This document shows, one piece after another, positions 21,129 through 33,460 of a DNA stretch of 64,000 nt. Position numbers and translations under genes: made by a program. The DNA is from Grifola frondosa (lineage: Eukaryota; Basidiomycota; Agaricomycetes; Polyporales; Grifolaceae): the NCBI GenBank assembly GCA_001683735.1, contig LUGG01000006.1, forward strand, positions 1,946,027 through 2,010,026, given 5' to 3'. The first letter of the stretch is position 1. Every line of letters starts with the position of its first letter. Below the pieces are notes generated by a model that searched no databases, had not been told where the DNA came from, and saw only the letters and a list, made by a program, of their open reading frames with translations.

Positions 21129-23049
21129 TCACTGTGCAAACATGTGCTGCGCACCAGTCCCAGTGCCATACTTCGGGCACTTGGGATCGGTGGAGTAATG
21201 GCCAAGTTGTCCACATGCATAACACTTTACTGTGTTTGTAGCGGGTTTTGATGGTGCGCGCTGGTCAGCCGGTTTGGCTGCTCTGTCCGGTCCACTTGGG
21301 CCAGGCATGCATCTCGTCTCATCCCGGTGGTCACTATTGTTGGCGCGGGCGGAAATGGTCGCATCCAGCATTAGGCTGAGAGGACCTATGTCCTGCACCG
21401 TGAGCAACTGCCCTAGGTGCGGCATGGTTTCCAGCTGGGTGACTTGGCCACGACTGCGGCTTGTCACCACTGGTGGTTACTGGCGAAGGCTTCTTCGTTC
21501 GAAGAGCCTTCATCATATCCAATCCTCGCTCATAGGCGAGCGCAGCCACATAGATTTTGCAGAACATGGACATTGCGGCCAAATGGCCTTGGTGCAGTAC
21601 TATTGCCTCGCACATGCCGCTGGGCAGTGCGGACAAGAATCGCTGCCTGAACTTAAAGTCTGAAGGACGTTCGAACATTTGTTCGGCGTACTTATTCAGA
21701 CGTTTGTAGAGGTCCGCGATGCCTCCACGCGATGCACTGTAGCTTGCCTGGTCCCATTTGTCACTGGCGATCTGATGCACATTCTTGTGCAAGAATCACC
21801 AGTGCATGGAGACTACCGCGGCCTCAAAGGTCCAATCTCTCCTCTCCCTTGAGGGGGATTGAACCGTTGAGAAGAACCACTGAGATGTGGATCCACTAAG
21901 TGCAGATCCCATCATTCTCAGGTGGTCTCTGTCGAAGTCCGGTCCAGTGACTCTCAGCGTTGCTAGGTATTCTAGCAACTCCTGAGCCATACTTTGAATG
22001 CGTTGGCATCGTCAGTGCCCTCAAACTTAGAGGGTGCTGCCAGCTTCGATATTCGAAGGTAGTGGGGCGGGTCATCCATTGGCGGCTCGCCCACCATGAC
22101 CTCGATTATTTCGAGGCAGCGGTGTAGACCTATCTGCTCGATTGAGTCGACAGGGGGTTCCTCGTCGTTGTCCAAGTCCGGGCCAAAAACCAGGACATCG
22201 CGCTCTCGCTGTCTGCGAGGACACACCTGGTCCTCGGTGCATACGTTGGGTGCTGCCTGAGGCCGAACTCCATCATGTTGCACTGCTGGTGCATTATGGT
22301 CAGCTTGGCAGTGTCCCCCGTCCCTGCGTGCAGGTGGTGCGTTCACTCCCGGGCCAGCTGCTGGAGGAGCCTGGCTGCCCTGGGAACTATTGGCATGTTG
22401 AAGGGGTACTTGTGTGGGACCATGTGGTGCCGCATCTTGACCTCGACTGCTCGATAATGAACTGCTCGAATGGTGCGATGGCGGGGACAGTTGTCCATGT
22501 CGTGATGCTGCCTGAGCAGGTGATGCACACTGTGGTTGAAACCCAGCATGTGTAGATGGTTGAGTTATGCTGGGTGGACTGAGTACCAGCGAGACCCGCT
22601 TGTCTCAGCCGGTGTGGGCGAGAGTTAGCTAGGGCCCTAGCGATACCACGGGCCCATTGGCCTGCGGTATTGGTCCTGCTACTTCGCCTCGATGCCTCTC
22701 GGTCCTCTTCATCGTCCTCTTCATCCTCGTCTACATGCCTCCGTACATTCCTCCTGCCTCTCTCTTGTCCCTCGCTCTGCCGTTCCGACCGTGTCTGCAT
22801 ACAGCGCATACCCTCGAACACGGGTTGAGCTGCCGACTCAGGCGGCGTCATTTCCAAGTCTTCTTGGATCTGGGCGGTGCGCTCAGCATGGTCTTGCTCC
22901 TCGACTATTGTCGAGAGCAGTTGCGAGATCTCTTGGTCTCGCTCATGCAAATGCTCGAGCAGGTCCCGGACCTCTTCACAGTGTGCGTTCATCGACTGCA
23001 CGGTGCTCGCGAGCCTATTGGCTCGGATCCGTGCATGCGAGGTAGCCAT
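21129..23049 (-). pseudogene. Gag with CCHC-like knuckle, broken
   Basis: The N-terminal part starts MATSHARIRANRLASTVQSM at 23049 and has an acidic/basic coiled region. The capsid-like core reads LRISKLAAPSKFEGTDDANA (about 22060-22005). A one-base loss near 21995 then shifts AFKVW out of frame with AQELLEYLATLRVTGPDFDR. A TGA at 21796-21798 interrupts it before FLHKNVHQIASDKWDQ. A zinc knuckle CYACGQLGHYSTDPKC (about 21232-21180; C-x2-C-x4-H-x6-C, two residues longer than the canonical spacing) precedes the protease. Gag would form the particle and bind RNA; this copy cannot do so unaided. Confidence 0.8.
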
Positions 23050-23059
23050 GGTTGATCGC

Positions 23060-23544
23060 TTAAGCCACCGCCATTTGATGGTGACTTGCGCGGTGACCTT
23101 TCGGGGTGGTTAACTGCTTTTTCCTTAGCTCTATGGCGCTCTTGTCGCGCTCGTGAGCTGGCGGGGGAATCGGAATGCGAACTATCTCATTTGCGTTCCA
23201 TGATCTGCGTCTGGCTCTCGCCTTCGGCTTCAGCACAAAATCTATTGGATGGGCCTCTGGAAGGCCCTTCTCCGTGGTCACTATTGTGACTGGAGGAAGG
23301 TCGCGCCACCACACGACCGCTGATCCCACTCTCGGTGGGACCAGGTTGGTCGTTGGAAGCAACCGATGTTGGCGCTGGCCTCCGACAGCCAGTTCTGACG
23401 GCTGGTGCTGACGAATCAGCTGTCGGCACTGCTCTAGCGTGTGCAGTGCTAGCTCAGGTGAGCCGGGGGATGGAGGAAGCATGGGACATAGAAGCAAAGA
23501 AGATTGATGGGAGTGTGGGATGGTGTGCGAAAATTTCCTCATTG
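23060..23544 (-). CDS. Short ORF upstream of gag in the retrotransposon leader
   Basis: A minus-strand frame of about 160 codons from an internal ATG near 23544 reads through HTLEQCRQLIRQHQPSELAV and IPIPPPAHERDKSAIELRKK and ends just before gag. It is proline- and arginine-rich with no recognised domain. It may be a leader ORF, the true start of Gag in another frame, or chance. Confidence 0.35.
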
Positions 23545-23603
23545 GGTGCAATTGCACTTTCCGGGGAAAGAAATGTGGTAGTTCCACTTGGAACGTAAAA
23601 AAG

Positions 23604-23838
23604 TGTAGTGTGGGTGGGGGCTTATCATGCTCACACCTCGCGTACATTGCACCAGTCTCTATATTTGAGAAAGTGCGGGTGTACTCGAGGAAGGTGAAGA
23701 AAGCTAGTGCTTTCTTCACTGCTCGCACACTTTTATACTAAGTAAATACAGGTAAATGAAACGCATAATTAATAGTATTTTTAGTAGTTAAGTCCTCGAT
23801 TGAGGACTTAACCATGGAAATGGTAACGACCTGTTACA
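23604..23838 (-). repeat. 5' LTR (right on the plus strand)
   Basis: 235 bp, same length as the other LTR and 230/235 identical by eye. As the 5' LTR of a minus-strand element it should hold the promoter; the TATAAAA-like box is at about 23725-23739 on the minus strand. Confidence 0.93.
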
Positions 23839-23843
23839 GTTTG

Positions 23844-24189
23844 GTTTATACAATGGCTATGTTACGGTCTATACTGAGAGATGTAATGAATTAAGTACAT
23901 ATCTGTCAGCTTGAACAAAGCAGGCTGGCTAAGCTGCCAGTCCTTGGCTGCGAGAATGATGGCCCCGACAACGATGGTCTCTCAAACAGTGTCATGAGAG
24001 ATGAAGCAGCAGCAGGAGATGGCACATAGTGGGAGAATCCAAGAGGAGCTGAGGAACCTGTGGCTTGAGTGGACTAAGTGTCGGGGAGGGCATTCGGTTC
24101 CTCATACCGAGAATCAGTGCCCCCGAATGCCGCAAGGTCACGATGAATGCACTGATCTACATATCTACAGGTGTGCATCATAGTCATTT
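23844..24189. other. Right flank of the LTR element, no gene seen
   Basis: No supported gene or repeat. Confidence 0.4.
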
Positions 24190-24772
24190 AGTGAAGATGA
24201 GACTGCATGACACTGGCACGTACAATTTCCATGTGCTGCCTCGCAAGTTGTGGCCCTGATTTTTGACTTCGGCCTCAAAGAACTCATCGACACAGGCCCA
24301 GAAATCATCCTCCTTGTGCACTCTTCCTTTGCTCATGTGCTTGCATTTCTGCCCGGTTGATCTCTCCTCGGCTCTATCAGGTGCATCCTCTGAATCGGTG
24401 TCCTCCTCTTCGTCGACACCAATGAGGGCGAGGTGGTCCATTCTGAAGCACCTCTGCAAAATGTGACAGGATAAGGGAATGAGCATGAGATTTTAGAGCA
24501 CATACCAGGATTGCATTGTGAATAGTAAAGCCGATATCTATCCTCTCACCTGGACCACCCTTCGTGTACTTGTGAGCAGAGTTGTATGTAAAAACATCCA
24601 AGGTGCATTTGGTCTTGCCTTCGATGCTTTTGCGCAACTGCAAACTCGTCAGCATCAACACACACTGGTTAGTTTTCCTATAGGGACTTACATCGTTGCG
24701 GAATGCATTACGCACCATCAGCAAAAACTCCCGAGGCTGAGCGTACCGTACATGAGCATGCACCAGCCCCAA
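24190..24772 (-). pseudogene. C-terminal part of an Agaricomycete repeat-associated protein (family F)
   Basis: Two exon-like blocks are seen. One reads FLLMVRNAFRND (about 24730-24700), then after a GTAAGT...TTTGCAG intron LRKSIEGKTKCTLDVFTYNS and IDIGFTIHNAIL (24640-24510). The second reads RCFRMDHLALIGVDEEE (24450), a basic patch, and VHKEDDFWACVDEFFEAEVK (about 24320-24265). I recall a multi-exon mushroom family of unknown function with these blocks in this order, usually in many copies near transposons. The matching N-terminal part is at 27860-28530, so the gene seems to have been split by about 3.1 kb of other sequence. Confidence 0.4.
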
Positions 24773-25297
24773 TCCGGTGCACTAAATATATTTTCTTACC
24801 TGACCCAACAATGCACACTTGCCACTTGGCAAGAGTCGCCAGACAGTGCCAGACAGTGCACCATGTGCCCGGAGGCCTGCAACTGGAGGCCGGCCCATCC
24901 AAGTCGTCACTATTCATCTGATAGGATAGGGCCAGGCACCCATACATATCGGGCAAGACCTGCTATCTTACCAGACGACTCGGTGCCCATCTGGCATTAC
25001 CTTGCCTGGCGTTGCCAGACACTATGTAGTCCGGTCTTCCAATATTGTTTGCTTCAAGCAGTATATTTTATTCAAGTTCGCAAATTACAAACTAAAATAA
25101 GTAATGTATGATAATTAGGAATCCCCCTAACCTAGCCATGATGGAGTTAATGAGGAGTCAACATTCACCATGGGCACAATCATGACATGGATGGTGTGCA
25201 CGAAGACCTCTTCATGAACTAAAAGACAGTGTGAAAAGCACGCATATAGGGATGAGAGTGAGCGACAGACCTAAGCTTCCACCGTGACATTGCAGCT

Positions 25298-27058
25298 CTA
25301 TGCATTGGGCAGTGGCACACTGGACAGGCAGTCATTCTTCCAAGACAGCCCAGATGGGAGCAAGAGTGAGCTATACTTGATGGGTAGATTGGCACGTGAT
25401 GCTTGCGGATCCCAGATGTGTAGCATCCATGCCCACCGAAGCACAGTACTTGTACACCATTCCAGGGGTGTGTCAGCCAGCTTCCGCTGGAATGGGCAGA
25501 AGTTCCATGTGCCGCCCTCGATCCTTTTTGCATCCACATGCCCGATGTGATTGCCCTTTGATTTCGACTTCTTGCCCTGCTCATTGAACCTAGAGATGTA
25601 CGGCATAGGGCACCATCATGAGAGGATCACTTTCAGGATGAGAGGTAGAAGAAGACACTTAGCTGGTTATAGAATGAGCATGCAGGCTCAGGCATCATCG
25701 AGCGTGGAGAGTGCACTGGGACCCGAAGTGTGTGGTGGCATGACAAAGAGAATTCAGACAGAATGCCTGCCTGGTAGGTGGAGACAATAGTAAAGGAATA
25801 GGATGGCGGAACATGTGCCGCAGATTACACAGGCAAGCTCAGATGCCTGCAAGCCATACGCCAAGACAGCAGGGAGAAAGCAATGAGAACCCGGTGCACA
25901 TACCTATGACCGACTGTGCATATGCCCGTGGTCACGGACATGCATGGGATGGTGGCAGGAAGCTGCAGGTCATCAAGGTGGTTATCTTGAGAGCTGAATA
26001 TACAGCACTCGACGGCCAATGCACTGTGCTTGATGAGCGAGGAAGTTAGTTTGAAGGAGGAAGAAGCAGTATACGCACCTTAGGTCAGCCAGCTCCCCGT
26101 CCCAACAACAATAAAGGGCATACCAGGGACGATGCATGACGGGCATCGATGAAGCAGTACATGCTGCCCGCATGACGACACAGCGCTAGGTTGGTTCCAT
26201 AGAAAGTTACGAACCTGCAACTCGTGGTGTGAGCATGCATATATGCATGAAAAAAAGCTGCGGATACCTTCTTCATGGGTATTTTCTCTTCTGCATAACC
26301 CTGGCATGCATGCTGGATGCAGCCTAAATCAGTCATGCTATTCCATGCGAAAGTTGAATGGGCAGAAGTCAGGAGATTCATCTAGTTGCTGCATATTCTT
26401 TGCCATGAGCATCTGGTGTATGGACTCGCCCTTACTTTCAGTCACATCAACTGCAATACCCCCACTAAGCCTCACAACCCGGGGGAAACAAAATAAATTG
26501 AACTCACAGTTGGAACACGTCTGCCGGAGAAACTTGAAGAAAATGTGCTCTACCTCTGCCCTGCACTCCTGTGGCACCTTGTTCCTGGGCGACATATCAT
26601 CCTCCATGGACGGCGACATGTGGCTCATGCAGCATTGCCTGCTGCCCAGTCCACACGAGCACATTACTTCTACTGGCACCTGGCACCCCATCCATCGCTG
26701 CCTTCACCTCCACTCCATAGCCCATGCCTCCCGCGCCCGCCGATGCGTAGTATTGTCCGAGTGAGTACTCACCGCTGTCGTCATCTAAGTCATGACCAAA
26801 GTCATACTCATCGTTGAACTCGGGCGAGGATGCATGGGGGCTGTGCAGCTCGGACGTCGATGCATGCAATGCAAGGCCATTGTATACGCTTGGTGGGATA
26901 TCACCTGCAGCACCCGGCACGAACATAAAAGTGTTCACATGCAAGTTCGAGTGCAATGGCTGCACGAGCGCTGCAGGTGCGATGGACATAGGCACAGAGG
27001 GCTGCGGTGCATGTGCGCTGTGTGGTGGGGAGATAAAGATCAGTGCATTGTAGGGCAC
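25298..27058 (-). pseudogene. Agaricomycete repeat-associated protein (family P), broken
   Basis: Minus-strand blocks in order: a Pro/Ser-rich N terminus (27058-26770), PQECRAEVEHIFFKFLRQTC (26590-26530), ESKGESIHQMLMAKNMQQLD (about 26440-26385), EEKIPMKKV (26290-26265), FLWNQP (about 26205-26185), then after an interruption PYISRFNEQGKKSKSKGNHI (about 25603-25545), WAWMLHIWDPQASRANLPIK (about 25430-25370) and LSWKNDCLSSVPLPNA (about 25345-25298). The last part resembles a putative Ig-like fold (LPxxLSWxxxxLSGxPxPxA) common in uncharacterised mushroom proteins. Coding blocks are separated by introns and by at least one longer interruption (25620-26180). No function is known. Confidence 0.45.
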
Positions 27059-27859
27059 AGGGCCGGCGAGTATCGAGACAGTGGAAAGCGAGTGTTGGTG
27101 GTGCTATTGGACTGCGATGCAGCCACTTGTTACTTGCAGTTCACCAGTGCAACATCTGACTGCTGAAATACTTCACAAATCCGAGTGTGATGCGCAGCTC
27201 GAAGACTGAGCACGCGATGCACCTGTATGGGTCCATCACTGTAAAGCATATCATGACAAGCGGAAGCAGAAGGAAAAATGTATAGCATACCAGGTACGAG
27301 GAAGTCTGCAGTGGTCTAGATGAAGAAGAGCTTGAGGTGGATAAACAGGTCAGGGAGCGAGAAGGCATGTTTTGGTCTGCTAGAGGTCGATATATGTGTG
27401 TCCAGTCAGAAGACTCGGAGCGAGAGAGTAGACTCGAGATTGAAAGGCTCATGGTGAGACATCTGGGGAAAGAAAAGATGAAGTCCATTTGCAGGTGGGA
27501 GGTACTTTTTATAAGGGCCAAGATCGAGAGGAAGCGTGACATCTTAAGAAAACACCGAAAACATTCAACATTAATGTTGCGAATAAGAGAGGTAAGCGTC
27601 TAATTTAGAAGGTCCATACCCCGATTTGATCAAGCCTGAACCCCTCATTTTTGTAGTTAGACACAGCGAAAAATAGTTTATTACAATCGGATGCACACTA
27701 TACCATAACATTACAAGGTACTTCAACTGCTATGCAAGAAAGTACCTACATGTGCAGGACCAAGGTGACCTGCTGCATGCTCTGCTGGGCGCTTGCCCTA
27801 TCTGGCAAGACGCACACAGTCTGGTAGCCTCGTGGCCTCCCTGGCCAGATTGCACGTGT

Positions 27860-28530
27860 CTGGCCGGATGGTGCAACGTCCACCAGACTTTGGACTTTTT
27901 GGTGATGATGCTCGAACATGTCCACTTGAGCAAGCCATGTAGGAGCATCTCATGGTTCGGCTTGCCAAATATATTCATGAGCATCATGTTCTTGTGATCA
28001 TCATAGAGAGCTTTCTGTTGAAATCACAATCCATTAACAAAACCAACCATTATTGGCTTCAAATACACACCTCAAGGTCCATATGCATGGTTTTGAAAGC
28101 AGTGCGGGAGGCCTGATAGATCAAATGCTGTGTCGTCTGTCGAATGTTCCTCTGCCAAGCCAATCAGTATATCTTTCGAGTAGGTCAGGGATACTTACAT
28201 GCTGCGCTGATGTAAACACAAATGTATCTTCCAAACGAATCTTCAGGTCAGCGAAGAGTTCAGGAAGATTGGAAACATAATCCTGGGCTCCCACACGATG
28301 AGCTTTAGCAATCTGGCTGAACAGGACAGCAAGATAATAGGTCCGTGTAGCTAAGTCCAACTGCATTAGTAAGCCATCCAATAAGCCGAGCTGAAGCTAC
28401 CAGTCAGTAGCAGCTTCAAACTCCTGAATCAAGTAGCGGACAGACCTCGACAAAACCATGAAGTTCATGGCACTGAAGGTCCTCAAGCTGGTATTGTTGG
28501 GCAAATGCATCAATGAACTTTGGTGTCAGC
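27860..28530 (-). pseudogene. N-terminal part of family F protein
   Basis: Minus-strand blocks are FAQQYQLEDLQCHELHGFVE (about 28510-28450), LDLATRTYYLAVLFSQIAKA (about 28362-28300), LPELFADLKIRLEDTFVFTS (about 28271-28210), and after introns NMMLMNIFGKPNHEMLLHGL (27990-27930). It then dissolves into GC-rich CCAGAC/GTCTGG-type sequence at 27770-27885. It joins conceptually to 24190-24772. Confidence 0.4.
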
Positions 28531-30341
28531 ACTGCCAACACCACTGTCAGTGAGACAGCTGTGTTGAACTTTGGCAAATGCACGGATGCTGCATCTATTC
28601 CACCTTATTTCCCGGTTCCCATTACCTACCAAATTCAGCACTTTCCTTTCCTCATTAGGTACAGATTACTTTACCCTAGCTACATACCACACTCTGTTTC
28701 CTCCCGACACGTCGTATACCAGCATAGATATAAACCATCGCCCGACGCTCATCTCAGTAACCTGTTTATCTCGCAGAGTACTGAGGTGAGCTCTTACTGT
28801 CATTTTCTCTATACCCACTGATACTTACTCAATTACATAGTCATTCATTACTGTTTATATCTTATAGGTATACTCAATATTATAACCCATTTATCCTGTG
28901 GAGTACTGAGTCATTCGTTACTGTTTATATCCTATAGTACTCCGCCCGCTCTATCCATAAAAAGCTGTGGCTCGTTGAGGTGGAGAAGGAGGTCTTAGAG
29001 GTAGCGGCACATGGCATGAGTCAGGGGTGATTGGAGAGGGGGAGCATGAGTGCACGTGCAATGGAGTGTGGATGTTGGGCATGGGTGTAAAAGGCTCTGG
29101 GAAGTGATAACCTGCAGGCGGCGTGAGGACATTGTCCTGCTGGGAGGCAGCGAATCCATTCATAATGCTGAGGGCCCGGGTGAGTTGGTAACTCGATCTC
29201 GTATTACATGTCTTGCACTCACCTTTTTAAGGGCCCCAAATACGTCTATCACGCGTGGATTTTGTTGATTTGCTTTCAACAATCGAGCAGTCACATCGTG
29301 TCGCATCGTGGCATGTCAGTTGGAATCGCTATAAGAGGCACACGCTCCCCCTGTTTGAAACATCGTGCTCACCATTGTGGAAGAATGCTCGTTCAGCAGC
29401 CACCACATCCACATTGCAACTATTGGTCCTCTGGAGGGCCAGAAGGCAGCTATAAGTTGACTTCATCACCAAAGGCCCTGGTGTCAAGGCCATTGCAGGC
29501 TGCTGCACGAAAAACACACACATTGGGCTTGACATTGAGGTGAGCAATATGAACTCTGTGATAATGCTTCATTGCTTACCATGGGCCAATGCTTGCAAGG
29601 CTCTTCAGTGATGGTGTACTTGATAGCCAGGTGTCCGACTCACAATACATCTGTAACCTGACTGGTGACGTTGCAGCAGCAGCATGTGAAGGTGAGGATC
29701 CGTGTTTTTAACTATAACAATCTTGAATAACATCATGCTTCTTAGTGAACTCATGTGTGAAGTCCGAGAGATGCACCAATGTTAGTGACAACCCTAAACA
29801 TATCAAGTCTGAATCTGAAAGCCCACGACTGCCTCCCGCCATGGAAATACAATGATCGGAGAGAGTCACAGCTGGTCAACCCAGCGTCCACACGGCCTTC
29901 GCTACCATTGAAGTAACCCATACCGAAGTGTACATACTGGAGAGGCTCATGGAGGCGATCCAACGTGAGCATGCTGGATTACAAGCAGCTTTGGTGAAGA
30001 GTGGAATGGTGCAGATCGAGTTGAAGGATCGGTGCAAATACCTGGAGTGGTGGAATGCAGAGCTGGTAGCAATACTCGAAGAGAATGACTTACCTGTACC
30101 GTTAGGACCACAGTCTCAAATTACAAAATGAATGCGAGCGAGCATCTCATGCAGTACAACAATTCAGATTGTTCATTCTCGGCTAAGGCATACTGCATTC
30201 ATTCAATTACATAACACGACATCCTTCTCATCACCTCTCACTGCTTCATGTCACATCTCTTCACACATCCTCCCTTCCACCTGTGCTTGAACATGATGCC
30301 CAATATGCCTGTGTTGCACCTTGCTGGAGTTGGGCCAGACA
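28531..30341. other. Mostly non-coding, one unplaced ORF
   Basis: The clearest frame is a plus-strand stretch at about 29890-30131 (HTEVYILERLMEAIQREHAG, then QIELKDRCKYLEWWNAELVA, possibly a short coiled coil) with unknown identity. A minus-strand Pro-rich frame at 29163-28951 may be an N-terminal exon of a gene of family P or F. Nothing else is supported. Confidence 0.3.
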
Positions 30342-32559
30342 TCATACCTGACCGACTTGCATGGTACACGGTGTCCTTGGAGTCTGACCACTTGGCGTGT
30401 CAGCCACTTTTTGCTTGGGTTTTTGAAGTTCAACCTCTCTGGCAGCACTCGCATGAATCATATCATCCACATCTAGCTCAGGCACCCCAATGCAGAATTT
30501 TTGCAAGTGCATGGCATCACGCATTTGTGCCGTATTCAAGAGAATATCTTCAGATTTTTGATGGGCCACCACTGGTTCAGTTTGATCGGTGAGGCATTGT
30601 TCTTGATAAATGTGGCATGTTGCTCCTGTGGTGCATCCATTTCGAGCACAGTTGTGTTGCACATTGACCATGCACAGAAGATCCTAGATTCAATGGGCCA
30701 TCAATATTAAACTGATGAGGATAGTGTGAGTAGTCGAGATTGACCTTCAGTTCCGATACTAATCTCCATTTATTGCACAGCTTAATCTGCGGCATCTGAT
30801 ATATGCCTGCTGTATCAGTCACTTCGACCTCCTGCACCAGTATCACATTTGGGTGCCCGCTTAAATCTTCTGGTGAGCCCTGAACTTGAAGGATCTCTTC
30901 AACGCATGCAATTAATGTGTTACACAGAGTGCCGGGTACCCAGACAATGACATATTGCCCAATGTTGCAGTGATCCCCATTGTTCAGCATAAGTTGACAA
31001 TTTGTTTTTCATAGACTCCACCCTGTAAAATCTGCATTGCCTTCGGGAAAGTGCTTTGCTGCCAGCAAAGTTGCAAATGGCCACGGCGCATGCTTGTCGG
31101 TAATGCAGCCCCCTGTTTGTCATGAGCATGTTATTGGCAGACCACGAGGGATCCGAACATACCTGATTGTGGCGGCCTTTGATCACCTAGGCCAAGATAT
31201 TGAGTGAGAGTATTTGGTGAGTGAACAAGGCTCCCAACGGCAGGTCCAGCAGCTGTCCATGCTTCACGAGTAAACATGACTGTGCATCACCTCTGCTGGA
31301 CCGTGTCATAAAGAGACTGCCACTAAGCAAATGTCGTATGCGATTACCTTGGGCAAATGCTCGAGCGATGTTTCGCGATGGTGCCTGGCGATTGAAATGA
31401 ACATTTTTTGCACGAATAACCACATTGAATGACTCGAAAGCCTCCGTCGCAAATAGGATGGATGGTACGAATTGCCAAATATGCTCAGGCAAGTGAACAA
31501 ATATATGAAACTTCGGCTTATTGAACCAGCAACTTGTCCAGCGAGCAGCACATAGGAGAAAGTGCTGTATTTCTTTCTCGATGGTTTCCTGGGTTGGAAG
31601 CATCAATGTAGGAAGACATAGGAACAAATATGAATAGTTAAAGCACATACTACATGCACTGTGATTTCTCGGATTTCAGGCTGCCATATTAAAGGCACAA
31701 GTTTGGACAATGCGATCCATGTGTCGAAACAATCTCGGGCAACAAGATCATAAATCACGAATGGTGCCGCTTGTGCAATTGCCCAAAAATTATGCCCGGT
31801 CAGAGATCCCGAGTACTGTACCAAGGTCCTGCCAGCCAGTGGGGAGATATTCAGGCCCGAAACATCGAAGGATGTCAGCGGAGATATCAATAAGGCCTTT
31901 TTGTCATCCTTATCCTTCAGCTGATTCTGCACCAGATCCCGCCACATATACTTGATGAACCCGAGAAGAACTACATGAAGGATTTCCACTGGTGTATCTT
32001 GGTGGGCATCTAGGCCTATAATCATTGGGTGATAAGTACCTTTGCAAATAGATTTAAATAGATGTACCTTTGATTCACCACACTGGATTAGTGGTGTTCT
32101 TGGGGAGAGATTCGACTTTGGCATCCAGTGCTGCCTGCTTTGATGGTGTGCCACATTTCTTCTTATAAGCATTGAAGAGCTGCTCAAGAAAAAATAGCTG
32201 AAATGTGTCTTTGATCCCAGATTCCATATGCATCTTCATGACTTTGGTCTTGGTATCAAGTGTTGAAGCCTCTTCAAAGTATGTACAAAGCTTTTCGGCA
32301 GTCTCCTTTTTATTACAAGGAGCCCCAACCTGCACTTTTTATAAGTGGATGAATTCCATAACTATGATGTGACATACCTTTACAAATGACTTAAGCCTAT
32401 TGACCATATTGGACATGCTCTCCAATGCTCGCTTTCCACGTCCTTTCTTCATCATCAGAGAGATCAAGCTTTCATCATCGCTGATCACATCGGTGGCATC
32501 TGTGCTTCCAGCATCACTGCCAGCATGGACACTGCTTTTGCCTGCAACGGCTTCAACCT
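30342..32559 (-). pseudogene. Agaricomycete TE-associated protein, DTPVEILHVVLLG family
   Basis: I recognise, in order: KGRGKRALESMSNMVNRLKS (about 32440-32380), after a 48-nt intron (32377-32330) GAPCNKKETAEKLCTYFEEA, DTPVEILHVVLLGFIKYMWR (about 32005-31945), LISPLAGRTLVQYSGSLTGH-like text (31850-31790), WFNKPKFHIFVHLPEHIWQF (about 31535-31475), FATEAFESFNVVIRAKNVHF (about 31452-31393), SRNIARAFAQGNRIRHLLSG, then C-terminal blocks including LLNTAQMRDAMHLQKF (about 30545-30495). The family is large and multicopy in mushroom genomes, with no assigned function that I know; its distribution suggests a mobile element. The usual N-terminal half is missing. The frame continues upstream into TET/JBP sequence. 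Introns interrupt it and a few stops are possible. Confidence 0.55.
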
Positions 32560-33424
32560 CATGTCCCAATACTTTTCCGCAAAGGCCGATCATAGTCCCG
32601 GAACTGTAGCACACGTCCATCCCCATGGTCGGAAGCAGTAGCCGCCCTCCAGAGTATGGTCCGACCGTCACCAAAAGATCCATCCAGGGCGCCTGACCCA
32701 CATTGTCCCAATGAAAAGGAGTCACACAGTTGGCTATGATTTGTATCACAGTGAACACAGATGTCCATGACTGAATATGCGGATCCAAGCTTGGATCTTG
32801 CTGCAAGCACCGCAATGCTTCCTGGCCTGCCTTCCAAAGGTCCGGATGCATGATTCTGAGCATGCCGCTCATGAGCACATTGGAAACGGTGAGCAGTTGC
32901 AACCAGTCTGCTGATTGGGCATGTCTTCGAATTGATGAAGAAGTCTCCGGACGATGTGGAGCCATCTGAAGGATGAGTTGTTGTGAGGACATAAAGAGGG
33001 GTTGAATAGAGCTCGTACCTTGTGTCCCTGCTGGAACCAACCAGCAGACAGTGTGATGGTCCCGGGGTAAAAAACGTCACCCTACTGCGTGGTCTTAAAG
33101 TGTGCTCTACTGTCACGCCATCCGCATTTGGACTGCTTCGCGCCATTCTTAAATGCAATCTTCATTGCTTGAACGACAGCCTCCATAGTCCTCTGCAGCC
33201 AAAATATATTGGAGCGTCTGAAAGGCATGTGGATAAAAGTGCACCTGACATGCTTCCGACAATATGCTGGGGAGAATCCAGCACAGGATTTGTTCATGCT
33301 TGTCGACAAGAATGCTCAGAACGTCGACTAAGGTAGGCTGAGGGAGAGGTGGAAATCTCATCAGTAAATCCGCCTCTTTTTTTGCACTTTTTCCCATCGG
33401 TTTTAAGCCAAGTTTGTCATTGTA

Positions 33425-33460
33425 TGGTGCGGGCCACTTAGACACCGCTACTTTTGTGCA
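33425..33460 (+). repeat. Left 36-bp terminal inverted repeat
   Basis: It starts TGGTGCGGGCCACTTAGAC and pairs with 40792-40827 with two mismatches. Confidence 0.88.

Larger units (their letters stand above)
13341..23838 (-). mobile_element. Chromodomain Ty3/gypsy LTR retrotransposon, decayed
   Basis: Two 235-bp LTRs, both starting TGT and ending ACA, bound a 10.5-kb element flanked by GTTTG on each side (13336-13340 and 23839-23843). Genes run on the minus strand as gag, protease, reverse transcriptase, RNase H, integrase and chromodomain, followed by an extra ORF. A polypurine tract abuts the 3' LTR. A primer-binding site that I could name was not found next to the 5' LTR; the bases there read CTTTTTTACGTTCCAAG on the minus strand, so a self-priming mode is possible but unproven. 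Several frameshifts and stops make it non-autonomous now. The LTRs differ at 5 of 235 sites, so insertion is fairly recent. Confidence 0.93.

Noticed and set aside
13341..23838. Classic RIP as the cause of decay
   Set aside because: The LTR differences follow CpG context, and only five sites are available. Without family alignments a RIP-specific context cannot be claimed.
30342..32559. Calling this gene a KDZ or Plavaka transposase
   Set aside because: The blocks I recognise belong to a separate multicopy mushroom family, and no DDE or KDZ catalytic block is visible.
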